Source of the DNA: Pseudomonadota bacterium
GTDB taxonomy: Bacteria; Pseudomonadota; Gammaproteobacteria; Steroidobacterales; Steroidobacteraceae
Length of the DNA: 64,000 nucleotides
Assembly (NCBI GenBank): GCA_023433465.1
Contig: JAEZCR010000026.1
Coordinates: 1-64,000 of the forward strand
Direction of reading: 5' to 3'
The notes beneath the pieces were generated by a model. That model worked only from the letters and a program-made list of their open reading frames with translations, was not told the DNA's origin and made no database searches. The position numbers and the translations under genes were made by a program. This document shows, one piece after another, positions 25,845 to 34,277 of the stretch (positions within the stretch are counted from its first letter, which is position 1; every line of letters begins with the position of its first letter).

Positions 25845-26402
25845 TCATTCCTTCCCGGGTACCTCGTATCGCAGCTCCGCGAATCCCGAGCCGACCTGCC
25901 GGGCGGAGATCAGCCGCAGTGGTGGGGCCGTGACGCGCCGCGGAAAGAGTTGTTTGCCCCGCCCCAGCGTCACCGAACCGACCTGGACCAGGATCTCGTC
26001 CAGGAGACCTGCGTCCCAGAACTGGCCGGCGAGATCTCCCCCACCGACTATCCAGATGTTCTTCGCGCCCGCGGCGGCGCGCATGTCGGTGTGCACCGGG
26101 CGAACGTCTCCGTGCGCGAAACGGATGTCAGCTCCTTGCAGGGCGGGAAGTTCGCGACTCGTGAAGACCCAGGTGGGCTGGGAGTATGGCCAGGGCGAGC
26201 CGGTCGATGCGGACACCGCATCCGAGTGCCTGAGCATCCATTCATAGGTGGCGGAGCCCATGGCGAGCGCGCCGATTTCCTTGATGAACGCGGGGTAACT
26301 CGTGTCGTTGATATCGCCCAGTGGGAAGAGCCAGTCGAGCGAGTCGTCTTCGGTGGCGATGAAGCCGTCGAGGGACGTGGCGGTGAAGAACTGCGTTTTC
26401 AT
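25845..26402 (-). CDS. Dihydrofolate reductase family protein (RibD C-terminal-like)
   Basis: This 185-aa protein begins MKTQFFTATSLDGFIATEDDSLDWLF and contains the NADPH-binding pattern IWIVGGGDLAGQFWDAGLLDEILV, both typical of the RibD_C/DHFR-like family of small NADPH reductases (YyaP/YwjB type). Whether it reduces a pteridine or another substrate is not known. It lies alone, 48 bp before the preceding gene, and is the last core-like gene before the conflict locus. Confidence 0.87.
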   Translation of the reverse strand: MKTQFFTATSLDGFIATEDDSLDWLFPLGDINDTSYPAFIKEIGALAMGSATYEWMLRHSDAVSASTGSPWPYSQPTWVFTSRELPALQGADIRFAHGDVRPVHTDMRAAAGAKNIWIVGGGDLAGQFWDAGLLDEILVQVGSVTLGRGKQLFPRRVTAPPLRLISARQVGSGFAELRYEVPGKE

Positions 26403-26459
26403 TGCGGACTCCTTCGCAGCATACGTTCCACGTCGCGCGCCGCGCGGGTGGGGACGGAT

Positions 26460-27239
26460 TCATGGAGTGCAAGTCGTGGAAATTTGCGCTGCGGAGAGAC
26501 GCGCCTCCGCTTTCTGGACCGTCTCCACCACCTTTTCTTTCTGTTCGGCCTTCGGACCGCTGCCCGCGAAAAGTCCCGTGAACTCCTCGAGCGTGCAGTA
26601 TTCCCGATTGAGGTTCGACGCCAGGTATTCGACGAGTGAAGGCGCGACCGACTTGACCGAATGATGTGCGGAAAGGAGCTGATCCAGGATTCCGTCCGGT
26701 GAACCGCCAATCTCCTCGACGAGCGCCACCGAGCGCTCGTGCTTCTCCGGCGGAATCGTCGCGGCCGCGCCGACGAGTTCCCTGATTTCCCGCGCCTTGA
26801 TGTCGAAAAGCGCGAGCTGCGGCACCACCCTGATGAATGCGCAGTCGCGCGGTTGCGATGCGTCCTGGTTCGGCAGGCGCCTGCAGGCCTTGGCGGCTTT
26901 GTCACCGATCGCCAGCACCTGAGTCTCGCGTCCGCGACCGGACTTCCAGGCGGAGGCGGCCGCGATGCGGTAGAAGCCTACCGCCGTCGCAGGGTCCTTC
27001 GCCGCGATCGCGTCACCGGCCTTCTCGGCACGGATGGACAAGTCGACCATCTGCGCTTCGGAGGTCTCATTTGTGGTCATCGCCACCAGGAACTGGTCGG
27101 GAGTCGCCCGCTCCGCTTCGAGCTTGGCCGAATAGGCGCGCGCCCATTCATTGTCCATCTTGATGAGATCGACCGGCGCTACGCAGGCCGTCAGCAACAA
27201 ACAGGGAATGATCCACGCAACGAGCCGTTTCGGTTTCAC
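26460..27239 (-). CDS. Lipoprotein, last gene of the TIR/pYEATS operon
   Basis: This 259-aa lipoprotein has a signal peptide with lipobox LLTAC (Cys19) and a helical body. The GTG start at 27239 overlaps the TGA of the helical-repeat gene (GTGA), giving the K/R-rich start MKPKRLVAWIIPC; the longer frame upstream has no signal sequence. It contains five or so Cys after the lipidated one and SEL1/TPR-like helices (DPATAVGFYRIAAASAWKSG), but no family is recognised. As the eighth gene of a tightly overlapped operon it probably works at the outer or inner membrane together with the TM protein. Confidence 0.8.
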   Translation of the reverse strand: MKPKRLVAWIIPCLLLTACVAPVDLIKMDNEWARAYSAKLEAERATPDQFLVAMTTNETSEAQMVDLSIRAEKAGDAIAAKDPATAVGFYRIAAASAWKSGRGRETQVLAIGDKAAKACRRLPNQDASQPRDCAFIRVVPQLALFDIKAREIRELVGAAATIPPEKHERSVALVEEIGGSPDGILDQLLSAHHSVKSVAPSLVEYLASNLNREYCTLEEFTGLFAGSGPKAEQKEKVVETVQKAEARLSAAQISTTCTP

Positions 27240-29065
27240 TTCGCCACTCCCGCCGCACCGACTGCGACCCTGATTGTCTGCTCGTCCAGGATCGGTACCA
27301 CTCCCGATTCGATGACCTGGTGGATCATCGTGCGATACAGGAACAACCACTCACTACCGCCCATCTTCTCGCGGTTGTCGGTCACCAGCTTCCCGAGTTG
27401 CGCCGCGAGCTCCCCGACTTTCTTCCCATGGAGCGCCGCCGCCGCGGCGTTGCTCGCATGAGCGCGTATGGCGGCGATCATGGCATCGCGCAGGGTCGCG
27501 CCAAACATCACGGCACCACCTGCTCTTCCAGCCTCAGTCCACTGCGCCACCGCAACAGACAGCAAGTCCCCTAACAATGTATCGAGAAGGCTTCCCCGCT
27601 CCGCATTGCGCTCGACGCCGAGCAGACGGCCCGGATTCGCCGCCACCTCCTGTGCCGCGGCTGCAAGGATCGCCATCCAGTCGTCCTGCGACAGCAACAG
27701 GTGCTCGTCACTCGCCATCGCCGTCACGATCGCCGAGATGAGTCGATCGATCTCCGCGTTGCGGGTCGATGGCATCAATCCAGGAGTCGCCGCCACTCGT
27801 GCGACGACCACGCGCAGGATACTCTCGATGTTAGCGCGACTCCCGAGCCGTCGGAGCGCAGCCGAATCATCCTGCTTCAGCGCCTGCGCGATCGGAGCCA
27901 GTACCGGATTCAACAGCTGCGCGACGAGATTGTCCCACGGCTTGCCGGGATCGAGCAGCAAGCCACCTTCGCGCGCGAACGATTCGACGACGCTCGTCGC
28001 GAGATCCAGGACCAGCGATCGGTCGATCGCGGGAGCGCCGGCGGCCACGCTTGCAAGATCCTTGAAGACGGCCCCAATGAGTTTGTCCGTCGAGTCCTGC
28101 GTCTTTCCAAGGAACAGATCCGGGCGCGCGGCAGCGAGTTGTGCGGTGGCCTTGAACAGTTGAACCGCACCGGCCTTCGAGACGACTTCGGTCAGCCCCA
28201 GGTCCGCGATCTTGAGCACGTAAGTGCGCGTCAGCGTCCCGAGGACATCGTCGTTGCCAAACTGTGCGCCGAAGAATGCCCCCGGATCTTCCGCCAGCGT
28301 GCGCAGCGCTTCGCCTGCCACCGGGCCCAACACGTTTTCGAGAACCCCTCGCCACTTGATCTGTTTGTCGAGCGACTCCGGCAGGCTCTCGACGATTTTC
28401 GGAAGCGTGTTCGTCACCAGCTTTTGCAGGTGTGCATCTTCGACGATGGCTTCCGGATGTTCAGCCAGCGCACCGAGCCCGGCCTTGAGGAAAATGGCCG
28501 CGACCCTTTCTCCGAACAGGTTGCGGGGACCGAGCGCGTCGGCATTGTCAGGGACCAGGTCCGCCACGCGCGATGCGACCGCCTTGACCAGCGATTCGGC
28601 ATTGCCGTCGAGACCGAACAACTTCGGGTCGGTGGCTGCGAACTCCGCCGCGACATCGACGATGACGAGGACCACGCGCGCAAACGGGCCCAGCGGCTCC
28701 TCGCCCCTGGCCCATTGATTGACCATCCAGTATCCCGCGAACTCGTCGGCGCGAGACGCAAGGTTCTTGTCGGCGATGATCTGCTGCCGCGCGTGCTCCG
28801 CCGAAAGCAGGTCGAATGCGTCCGCGAGTCGTTCCGCGCCTGGCTTGCCCGTGAACGAATCCCAGTAGCGGCTCAGATCCGGCGTGATCTTTTCGGGATG
28901 GACCTCGAAGTATCCTCGGACCTTCGCCCGCTGTGGAAACGAAATCTTCTCGACGAGCGGCAGGAGCACCGTGCGATCGCGCGCGTACTGCCCGATCGCC
29001 TCACTACCTGCGCGCTGCAGTCGGGCGGCGGCGCGAACCGCCATCATGATGAGGGTTGGATTCAC
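27236..29065 (-). CDS. Large helical-repeat protein of the TIR/pYEATS operon
   Basis: This 609-aa protein has no signal peptide and no recognised domain. Six degenerate repeats of a two-helix unit can be aligned, at about 139-171, 196-226, 256-290, 307-341, 420-450 and 469-505. Each has the form hAAxxPxLh, a loop of about eight residues, then LhxAVhxDLhxxhA (for example AAARPDLFLGKTQDSTDKLI). The GTG start at 29065 overlaps the stop of the TM gene, and its own stop overlaps the lipoprotein start. It could be a scaffold, or the cytoplasmic effector or target recognition part of the system. Confidence 0.75.
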   Translation of the reverse strand: MNPTLIMMAVRAAARLQRAGSEAIGQYARDRTVLLPLVEKISFPQRAKVRGYFEVHPEKITPDLSRYWDSFTGKPGAERLADAFDLLSAEHARQQIIADKNLASRADEFAGYWMVNQWARGEEPLGPFARVVLVIVDVAAEFAATDPKLFGLDGNAESLVKAVASRVADLVPDNADALGPRNLFGERVAAIFLKAGLGALAEHPEAIVEDAHLQKLVTNTLPKIVESLPESLDKQIKWRGVLENVLGPVAGEALRTLAEDPGAFFGAQFGNDDVLGTLTRTYVLKIADLGLTEVVSKAGAVQLFKATAQLAAARPDLFLGKTQDSTDKLIGAVFKDLASVAAGAPAIDRSLVLDLATSVVESFAREGGLLLDPGKPWDNLVAQLLNPVLAPIAQALKQDDSAALRRLGSRANIESILRVVVARVAATPGLMPSTRNAEIDRLISAIVTAMASDEHLLLSQDDWMAILAAAAQEVAANPGRLLGVERNAERGSLLDTLLGDLLSVAVAQWTEAGRAGGAVMFGATLRDAMIAAIRAHASNAAAAALHGKKVGELAAQLGKLVTDNREKMGGSEWLFLYRTMIHQVIESGVVPILDEQTIRVAVGAAGVAK

Positions 29066-30225
29066 GGGCCGGCTCCACCTGCCGGCTGGCCGCTGGAAGA
29101 AGGGGGATGCGCAGCGGCAAAGGCGACTCGGAACGCGTCGACAGGTGTACTCGGTGGCGAACCCGCCGCGGCTCCTGCTCGCGCAGGCGTATCCGGAGTT
29201 TCCGGTTCGCGGCTGCTGGAGCGCGATTGCGCGCCACGCGTGAGACTGCGCGCGAGATCGAACCAGAACGGCGCCCCGAGACCGATCAGCAGACCCGCGA
29301 GGCCCACCGAGAGGATCCACTGCAGTCCGCGGACCGAAGCGATTCGATCGACTATCGATCCGACGTCCATCGGCAGAGCGCGCTGCTCGTCATCCACACA
29401 ACCCGCATCGCGAGACCTCGGCGCCTTTCCATCCGCGGCAGCCGTTCGCGGCCGGCAGAAAGGCCAATACTCCGTGGAAATCGGCAGCCCGGTGTCGTCG
29501 ATTCGCGCAAGCTCGGCGCGCACTCGCTCCGCGCCCGCATCGACGATTTCGTTTGGGGTGGAAACTTCCGGTCCCGCAGGCACCGGCGGAGCGCTCATCA
29601 CGTCGGCAGCGCTCCTGGGACGAGGTGCATTCTCGGCCACCTGGGATTCGAGCGCCTGGACGACACTCTGTGTGAGCTTGTCGTCGTGCAGCAGCGACTT
29701 GAACACCCGCACCGCGTCCACGTTCACCGCGAATGCGCACACCATCGAAACGAGCAGACACCAGAAATGCGCCTGGCCCTGGAATCGCTGCGAAGCCCCC
29801 TGCCCGAAGCGATCGAACTTCTGCGCGAGGTCATTGATGATGATCTGCGTGCGTTCGGCTCCTGTCCGGGCAATCGCATCGCCGACATGGGTATCGGCGA
29901 GGCGCTCGGCGAACTGCATCATCGACATCGATTTCAAATCGGCGGATTGAGCAATCGAGCGCAACCAGCTGGTCTTCTTCTCGTACGCCTGGTTGCGTGT
30001 GACCGATGCCAGGAACTGGTCACGGGCGGTTTCCATCGAGATCCCGCTCAGCGTCGCGGCTATCCGCGTGCTCAGCACGTCGTCGAACAGCCGCTCCATC
30101 ATGAGCCGGAACCCACGTTCGCGCGTCGAAAGAAGCTGGTAGCCCGTTTCGAGAACGATGGTCACCACCGTGGCGAGCGCCAGCATGATCAGTGAAAACG
30201 CCAGCGCGGCTTCGAGCCAGTTCAT
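29062..30225 (-). CDS. Three-TM membrane protein of the TIR/pYEATS operon
   Basis: This 387-aa protein has hydrophobic segments at 6-27, 152-170 and 301-322, a charged helical stretch between the first two, a long Pro/Ala-rich linker (about 200-290) and a disordered C terminus. The last helix ends LIGLGAPFWFDLA; GAPFWFD is a motif I have seen in other uncharacterised bacterial membrane proteins. It follows the pYEATS-TIR gene by 15 bp and overlaps the next gene. It is a candidate membrane effector or anchor for the soluble components. Confidence 0.78.
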   Translation of the reverse strand: MNWLEAALAFSLIMLALATVVTIVLETGYQLLSTRERGFRLMMERLFDDVLSTRIAATLSGISMETARDQFLASVTRNQAYEKKTSWLRSIAQSADLKSMSMMQFAERLADTHVGDAIARTGAERTQIIINDLAQKFDRFGQGASQRFQGQAHFWCLLVSMVCAFAVNVDAVRVFKSLLHDDKLTQSVVQALESQVAENAPRPRSAADVMSAPPVPAGPEVSTPNEIVDAGAERVRAELARIDDTGLPISTEYWPFCRPRTAAADGKAPRSRDAGCVDDEQRALPMDVGSIVDRIASVRGLQWILSVGLAGLLIGLGAPFWFDLARSLTRGAQSRSSSREPETPDTPARAGAAAGSPPSTPVDAFRVAFAAAHPPSSSGQPAGGAGP

Positions 30226-30240
30226 GAAACCCCTTGCGTG

Positions 30241-31002
30241 CTACGCCTTTGCTTTCGTCGCCTGAAGGATTTGTGCCGTCGCCGCATCGAGTTCCGCGGA
30301 GGAGCCGATATGGAGAGCGCTCCGGTTGGCGAGCGCTTCCGGCACTTCCGCCGCCGTACCGACGAGCAGAGGGATGACATTCTTGTCCTCGGCATTCATC
30401 GCGTAACCCATCTCGAGCTTCGACCACAAGCTGGGTTTTCCGGAGACGATGAAAACAGTCGCATCGGATTTCTTGATGGCCTGCTTCACGAAGTGATCCC
30501 ACTGCTGCCCAGCCTCCAAGTCGTCCGGCGACGCGATGGTGACTCCGTGACTCTTGAGCTTTTCCTTGAGCTGCCTCGCGAGATCGGAATCCGCCGCTCC
30601 GTTCGAGACGTACACCGTAGGGTGCTGCTCTGGCAGCTCGGCATCCTTCCTGGGTGGCTTGGGTCCGGGCCTGACGACTGCGCGTCCACTCGGCTTTTGC
30701 GGAACGATTGCGTCGGGCTCCGCCGGGTATTCGAGCTTGAGCTGGTGAACCCGCTTGAGGTTCTTGCCGGTGGCGCGAACGATCTCGATATAGATCTTGA
30801 ATTCGCCCCAACCTGCCGAATCTAGCCGAAAGCCGTTGCTTCGCTTCTTGATGACGCGAACCGGATCGCGAAATGTGGAGTGGAGCGTGTAGATCACATG
30901 TGTGATGACATCGAGCTCCTTCTTCGGCGCTTCGATCCATACGGACCAGTCCCACCAGTCCTTGGCGCTGTAAGTGGACGATTGTTTGATCTGGATGGTC
31001 AT
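30241..31002 (-). CDS. pYEATS-TIR protein
   Basis: This 253-aa protein has an N-terminal prokaryotic YEATS-like domain (about 10-80: WWDWSVWIEAPKKELDVITH, the LHSTFRDP strand and GWGEFKIYIEI) and a C-terminal TIR domain (about 128-247) beginning TVYVSNGAADSD. The catalytic Glu expected of NADase TIRs is Glu197 in SLWSKLEMGYA. pYEATS domains are predicted sensors or ligand binders in bacterial conflict systems, and TIR domains cleave NAD+ or make signalling nucleotides from it. The ATG at 31002 has GGAGG 6 bp upstream and overlaps the stop of the TIR gene before it. Activity is inferred. Confidence 0.85.
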   Translation of the reverse strand: MTIQIKQSSTYSAKDWWDWSVWIEAPKKELDVITHVIYTLHSTFRDPVRVIKKRSNGFRLDSAGWGEFKIYIEIVRATGKNLKRVHQLKLEYPAEPDAIVPQKPSGRAVVRPGPKPPRKDAELPEQHPTVYVSNGAADSDLARQLKEKLKSHGVTIASPDDLEAGQQWDHFVKQAIKKSDATVFIVSGKPSLWSKLEMGYAMNAEDKNVIPLLVGTAAEVPEALANRSALHIGSSAELDAATAQILQATKAKA

Positions 31003-31694
31003 GACCGGCCTCCATTCTTGAGCGGTATGCCTATCCACTGTGATTCCGCGTTCGACTGCCAGGGTTTCTTGCCGAGGCCTTCGATTTTCAGCTGGATCTG
31101 ATCGTCGTCTTTCACGCCCTCGACCCACACGTAGACACCATCGCCTTCGGGCACCGGCGTTACCTCTGTCCAGGCAGTTCGTTCGCCCTTCGACCAAAGC
31201 CGATGCGAACACCGGGCATCGTCCCCGACGGACTTGAGCTTCCGGCCAAGCTCATCGGGGTTGATGCGCACTTTGACCTTGCGGCCCATCCTGAGCTTCC
31301 ATTCGCCAATGGTTTCCGCCAGCCGCAGAAAGGCCTCGAGCGGACTCGCCCGATCGAACGCGATGATCTCGTGGGACTGGTACATGCCGCCGACGTCCAC
31401 ATCGGTCTCAACCATCGCGATCGCGGGCTTTCCCTTGTTGCGTGCGTAGTTGATCTCGTCTCGCACCCAGTCGTGCGTGGTGTACTTGCCGTCCGCTTTC
31501 GCGTCCCGGCGCGTCAGCAATCCAACCACCGCATCGCACTCATCGATGCGGGCCTGGACGGCGGGAGTCAGCGCTTCGCCGCCGAGGCGCTCGCCCGTTA
31601 CCGGATGCGCGAACTGGCTCGCGAACTGTCGCTCGCACCAACGCACGACGTCCCTATCTACATCACGAAACGAGAACCCCAGAAAGATCTTCAT
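30999..31694 (-). CDS. TIR-domain protein with C-terminal beta-rich domain
   Basis: This 231-aa protein starts MKIFLGFSFRDVDRDVVRW, a TIR first strand and helix; Glu80 in HDWVRDEINYA fits the catalytic Glu. After about residue 135 comes an unrecognised beta-rich region with many Trp (RLWSKGERTAW, GVYVWVEG, KPWQSNAESQW). It overlaps both neighbours by 4 bp (ATGA) and so is expected at equal level with the trypsin and pYEATS-TIR proteins. It could produce or sense a NAD-derived signal, or deplete NAD+. Confidence 0.82.
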   Translation of the reverse strand: MKIFLGFSFRDVDRDVVRWCERQFASQFAHPVTGERLGGEALTPAVQARIDECDAVVGLLTRRDAKADGKYTTHDWVRDEINYARNKGKPAIAMVETDVDVGGMYQSHEIIAFDRASPLEAFLRLAETIGEWKLRMGRKVKVRINPDELGRKLKSVGDDARCSHRLWSKGERTAWTEVTPVPEGDGVYVWVEGVKDDDQIQLKIEGLGKKPWQSNAESQWIGIPLKNGGRS

Positions 31695-33304
31695 GACTCC
31701 TCCCGCATTACGGCGAGATGCGATTTCACCCAGGTGATGATCGATTGGATCCAGATACCCTCGTTGGCGGGATAAGTACCGGGCTTTCCATTGAGTTTGG
31801 TCATGAGCTTGCCGCCCTTGTGATGCAGCGCGACGACTCCCCACATCTTGTTGAACACCGGGCTGCCGGAATTGCCTTCCTCGGTGGTCGTGCGATAGTG
31901 AACTCGACGAATCTCCGGTCGTGGAGGAGTCCCGTTGGGCGCCCCTTCGTGGTCTAGGATTTCGTTGTCCTGGAACGCGTAGGTCTGCTCCTCTCCCTGC
32001 GGGTGCCCGATGACGAAGACCTGAGGCTGAGGGGGATCGGGCTGGATCGTGGGAAGCCCTTTCGCGATGTCCAGCGGCTTCGGATCCTTCAAATCTCCTT
32101 TGAGGCGCATGAGGCAGAAATCGAGATCATCGCGTGGCGACTCACAGATGATCTCGTCGATCTCGTATGACTGATTGGGGTCGATCGCTTCGAATCTGAC
32201 TTCCACGACGTCCGGGGTAGCGCCACCTTCGGCGCCCTTGGAATTCAAGACGTGGAAGTTGGTGAGAAGCAGGAATTCACCGGGATCGTCGTCCACGAAA
32301 TCTTTCGAGCGCACCAGGAAACCCGTGCCGAATCGCTTTCCGAGCTTTTGCCGGATCGCCGCGACGCCAAGTCCCTGGTCAAGTCCCCTGATCCACCACT
32401 CCCGCGTCTTCGTTCCTTTTTCGATACCGAGTACCGCCTGGAACTGCGATTCGCTTGGAATCTTTTGCAGAGTCGGACCCGGATCCGCGGGAATCCTGAC
32501 AGTGGCGTCCGGCAGACTCATCCTCTGGACCTTCAAGACTTCGAGCGCAGCCTGACCGCGATCGTCCTGATCGAGATTCCACACTTCCTTGAACTGGCGC
32601 AGCGTGCTGCTCAAGTGGAACTCTTTGGTCTTCGGCGATGCCGTGTACTCCCGCAGCGCCGATTCGATCGTTTCCCAGTCCTCGGTGCCGAGACTGGCTT
32701 CGGCGAGCGTCGCCAGGTACCAGTCGTCACGCTCGCCTTCCGGAACTGCCTTCAACGCGCTCAACAACTCCTTCGCCAGCTGCTGGCTATCTATGTCCGG
32801 CGGGTAGTCGATGCCGTTGCGCTGGCAATGCGCGACACAGGCCAGCAGGTTCACGCCATGCCAGGTATTGCGCCTGGTATCCGCCTGATATCCCGCACGG
32901 TAGGCCTCGATGGCGTTCGCCATCGAGAGCCGCGCCGCTGTCGAAGCGCGAAATCGCGAATCGAAGTACATCTGCTTGTACGACCTGCCTAACAACCCGG
33001 TGACTTCCGCCATTTCCGGGTGATCCGCGGGAATCCGCCGGCGCAGGACTTCGAGCACGTCCTGCGCGGCGGTGATTCGCCCGGTATCGATGAGCGCCTG
33101 GGCATACAGGCGTCGCGGAGTCGGCTCCACGGGCGCCACGCGGCCTATCGCTTCGGCTACGTCGATCAGCAGGCCGAAATCGCGAATGTTCCGCAGATCC
33201 GTCAGAAGCACGTTCGCCGCAGGCGGATCTTTCAGCGCTCCCGTCTTCCTGAGCTCGGCGATGAGCGCCTTTGCGTTGGCGCGGATTTCGTCGGCGCTCG
33301 CCAC
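31691..33304 (-). CDS. TPR-sensor/trypsin-like serine protease
   Basis: This 537-aa protein has an N-terminal TPR region (about 60-240, RRLYAQALIDTGRITAAQDVL, then GRSYKQMYFDSRF and AIEAYRAGYQADTRRNTWHGVNLLA) of the type called TPR-S or TRAFs-binding in bacterial conflict systems, and a C-terminal trypsin-like domain (about 320-530) with the triad His351 (TNFHVLN), Asp395 (DDLDFCLMRL) and Ser479 (EGNSGSP). It lacks a signal peptide, so it acts in the cytoplasm. The start is GTG 33304; the SD is weak. Its stop overlaps the TIR start. A protease switched by the TPR sensor is the natural reading (inference). Confidence 0.85.
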   Translation of the reverse strand: MASADEIRANAKALIAELRKTGALKDPPAANVLLTDLRNIRDFGLLIDVAEAIGRVAPVEPTPRRLYAQALIDTGRITAAQDVLEVLRRRIPADHPEMAEVTGLLGRSYKQMYFDSRFRASTAARLSMANAIEAYRAGYQADTRRNTWHGVNLLACVAHCQRNGIDYPPDIDSQQLAKELLSALKAVPEGERDDWYLATLAEASLGTEDWETIESALREYTASPKTKEFHLSSTLRQFKEVWNLDQDDRGQAALEVLKVQRMSLPDATVRIPADPGPTLQKIPSESQFQAVLGIEKGTKTREWWIRGLDQGLGVAAIRQKLGKRFGTGFLVRSKDFVDDDPGEFLLLTNFHVLNSKGAEGGATPDVVEVRFEAIDPNQSYEIDEIICESPRDDLDFCLMRLKGDLKDPKPLDIAKGLPTIQPDPPQPQVFVIGHPQGEEQTYAFQDNEILDHEGAPNGTPPRPEIRRVHYRTTTEEGNSGSPVFNKMWGVVALHHKGGKLMTKLNGKPGTYPANEGIWIQSIITWVKSHLAVMREES

Positions 33305-33307
33305 GTG

Positions 33308-34243
33308 TCAGAGCTCGAGCATGGACCGCAACGCCTGGCGGAATTTCGGCTGCTTGAGATACTTCGTGGCGGAATGACGCCACGCGCCGTCGTTCTCTAT
33401 CTGGATGTCCTCGATGCGCTTGACGCTCGAGAAGCGATAGTCGTTGGCGAGTTGGGGATCGAGACCGCAGACCGGATCGAGCCGGTCGAATAGATTGACC
33501 CATCGCTTTGCGACCCGTTCGTTCGGAAAGCCTTCGAGCCGCGACCATCCCGGCTGAAGCTTGTCCTGCACTTCGTCGAGCCCCAATGGACTGCCGATCG
33601 TGATGAGACCATCGACCTTGTTGCAGTCGCCGACTCTCTTGAGGCAGTCGTAGGCGATCACCGTTCCCATGCTGTGCGAAACCACGATATGAGGACCGTT
33701 CGACGCAGGCTTGTTCACCTTTTCGACGAAACGTTTGCGAATGGTTTGCTGGATGCGCACGGGCTGGCGACCCGGCGGCGCGAAGCTCACGTCGAACAGG
33801 TAGTGGTGAACATCACGCAGAAACGCGTTCATGATCGGCTTCTTGATGAACCAGGGCAGCGGGATTCGTTCGAAAGAGCCTCCCGCCGCGGTCGGTGCCG
33901 CCGGCGGAGCCGAAGCGATCTCGTCGTCGTCGCGCGAGGTGAGTTTTTCGCGCAGCCCTTCGATGAACGCGGCTTCTTCCTTGTTGGCCGGCGTGGGGAT
34001 GTCCTTGGCTCCGGCCGAGTCGGCGGCGGCATCCCTGTTGGCGTCCGTGCTCTCGAAATTGCTGACGTCGGTGATGGGCTCGCCGTACAGGAGATCCGCC
34101 CAGTACACCATCGACGTGGTTACACCGTCGGTCTCGAGCGAGAGCGGCTCAGCCGCCGCCTCGAGCGCCTCGCACCAGATTCGGAGCAATGTCTTCTCTT
34201 CGGGCTTGTTGGCGATGCCGTGTATGAAAGTGACGTGTGCCAT
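33308..34243 (-). CDS. Lipase-like alpha/beta hydrolase
   Basis: This 311-aa protein opens with MAHVTFIHGIANKP, giving the oxyanion strand FIHGI, and has the nucleophile elbow SHSMG (Ser191 in IVVSHSMGTVIAYD), an Asp candidate in VNLFDRLDPVCG and a His in GAWRHSATKYL. The form resembles PGAP1/lipase-like hydrolases that act on acyl esters and that occur as effectors in bacterial conflict systems. It has no secretion signal. AGGGAGT precedes the ATG at 34243. It lies 3 bp before the protease gene. Confidence 0.85.
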   Translation of the reverse strand: MAHVTFIHGIANKPEEKTLLRIWCEALEAAAEPLSLETDGVTTSMVYWADLLYGEPITDVSNFESTDANRDAAADSAGAKDIPTPANKEEAAFIEGLREKLTSRDDDEIASAPPAAPTAAGGSFERIPLPWFIKKPIMNAFLRDVHHYLFDVSFAPPGRQPVRIQQTIRKRFVEKVNKPASNGPHIVVSHSMGTVIAYDCLKRVGDCNKVDGLITIGSPLGLDEVQDKLQPGWSRLEGFPNERVAKRWVNLFDRLDPVCGLDPQLANDYRFSSVKRIEDIQIENDGAWRHSATKYLKQPKFRQALRSMLEL

Positions 34244-34277
34244 GGGTACTCCCTGATTCCTCGTGTACTGTGCCCGA

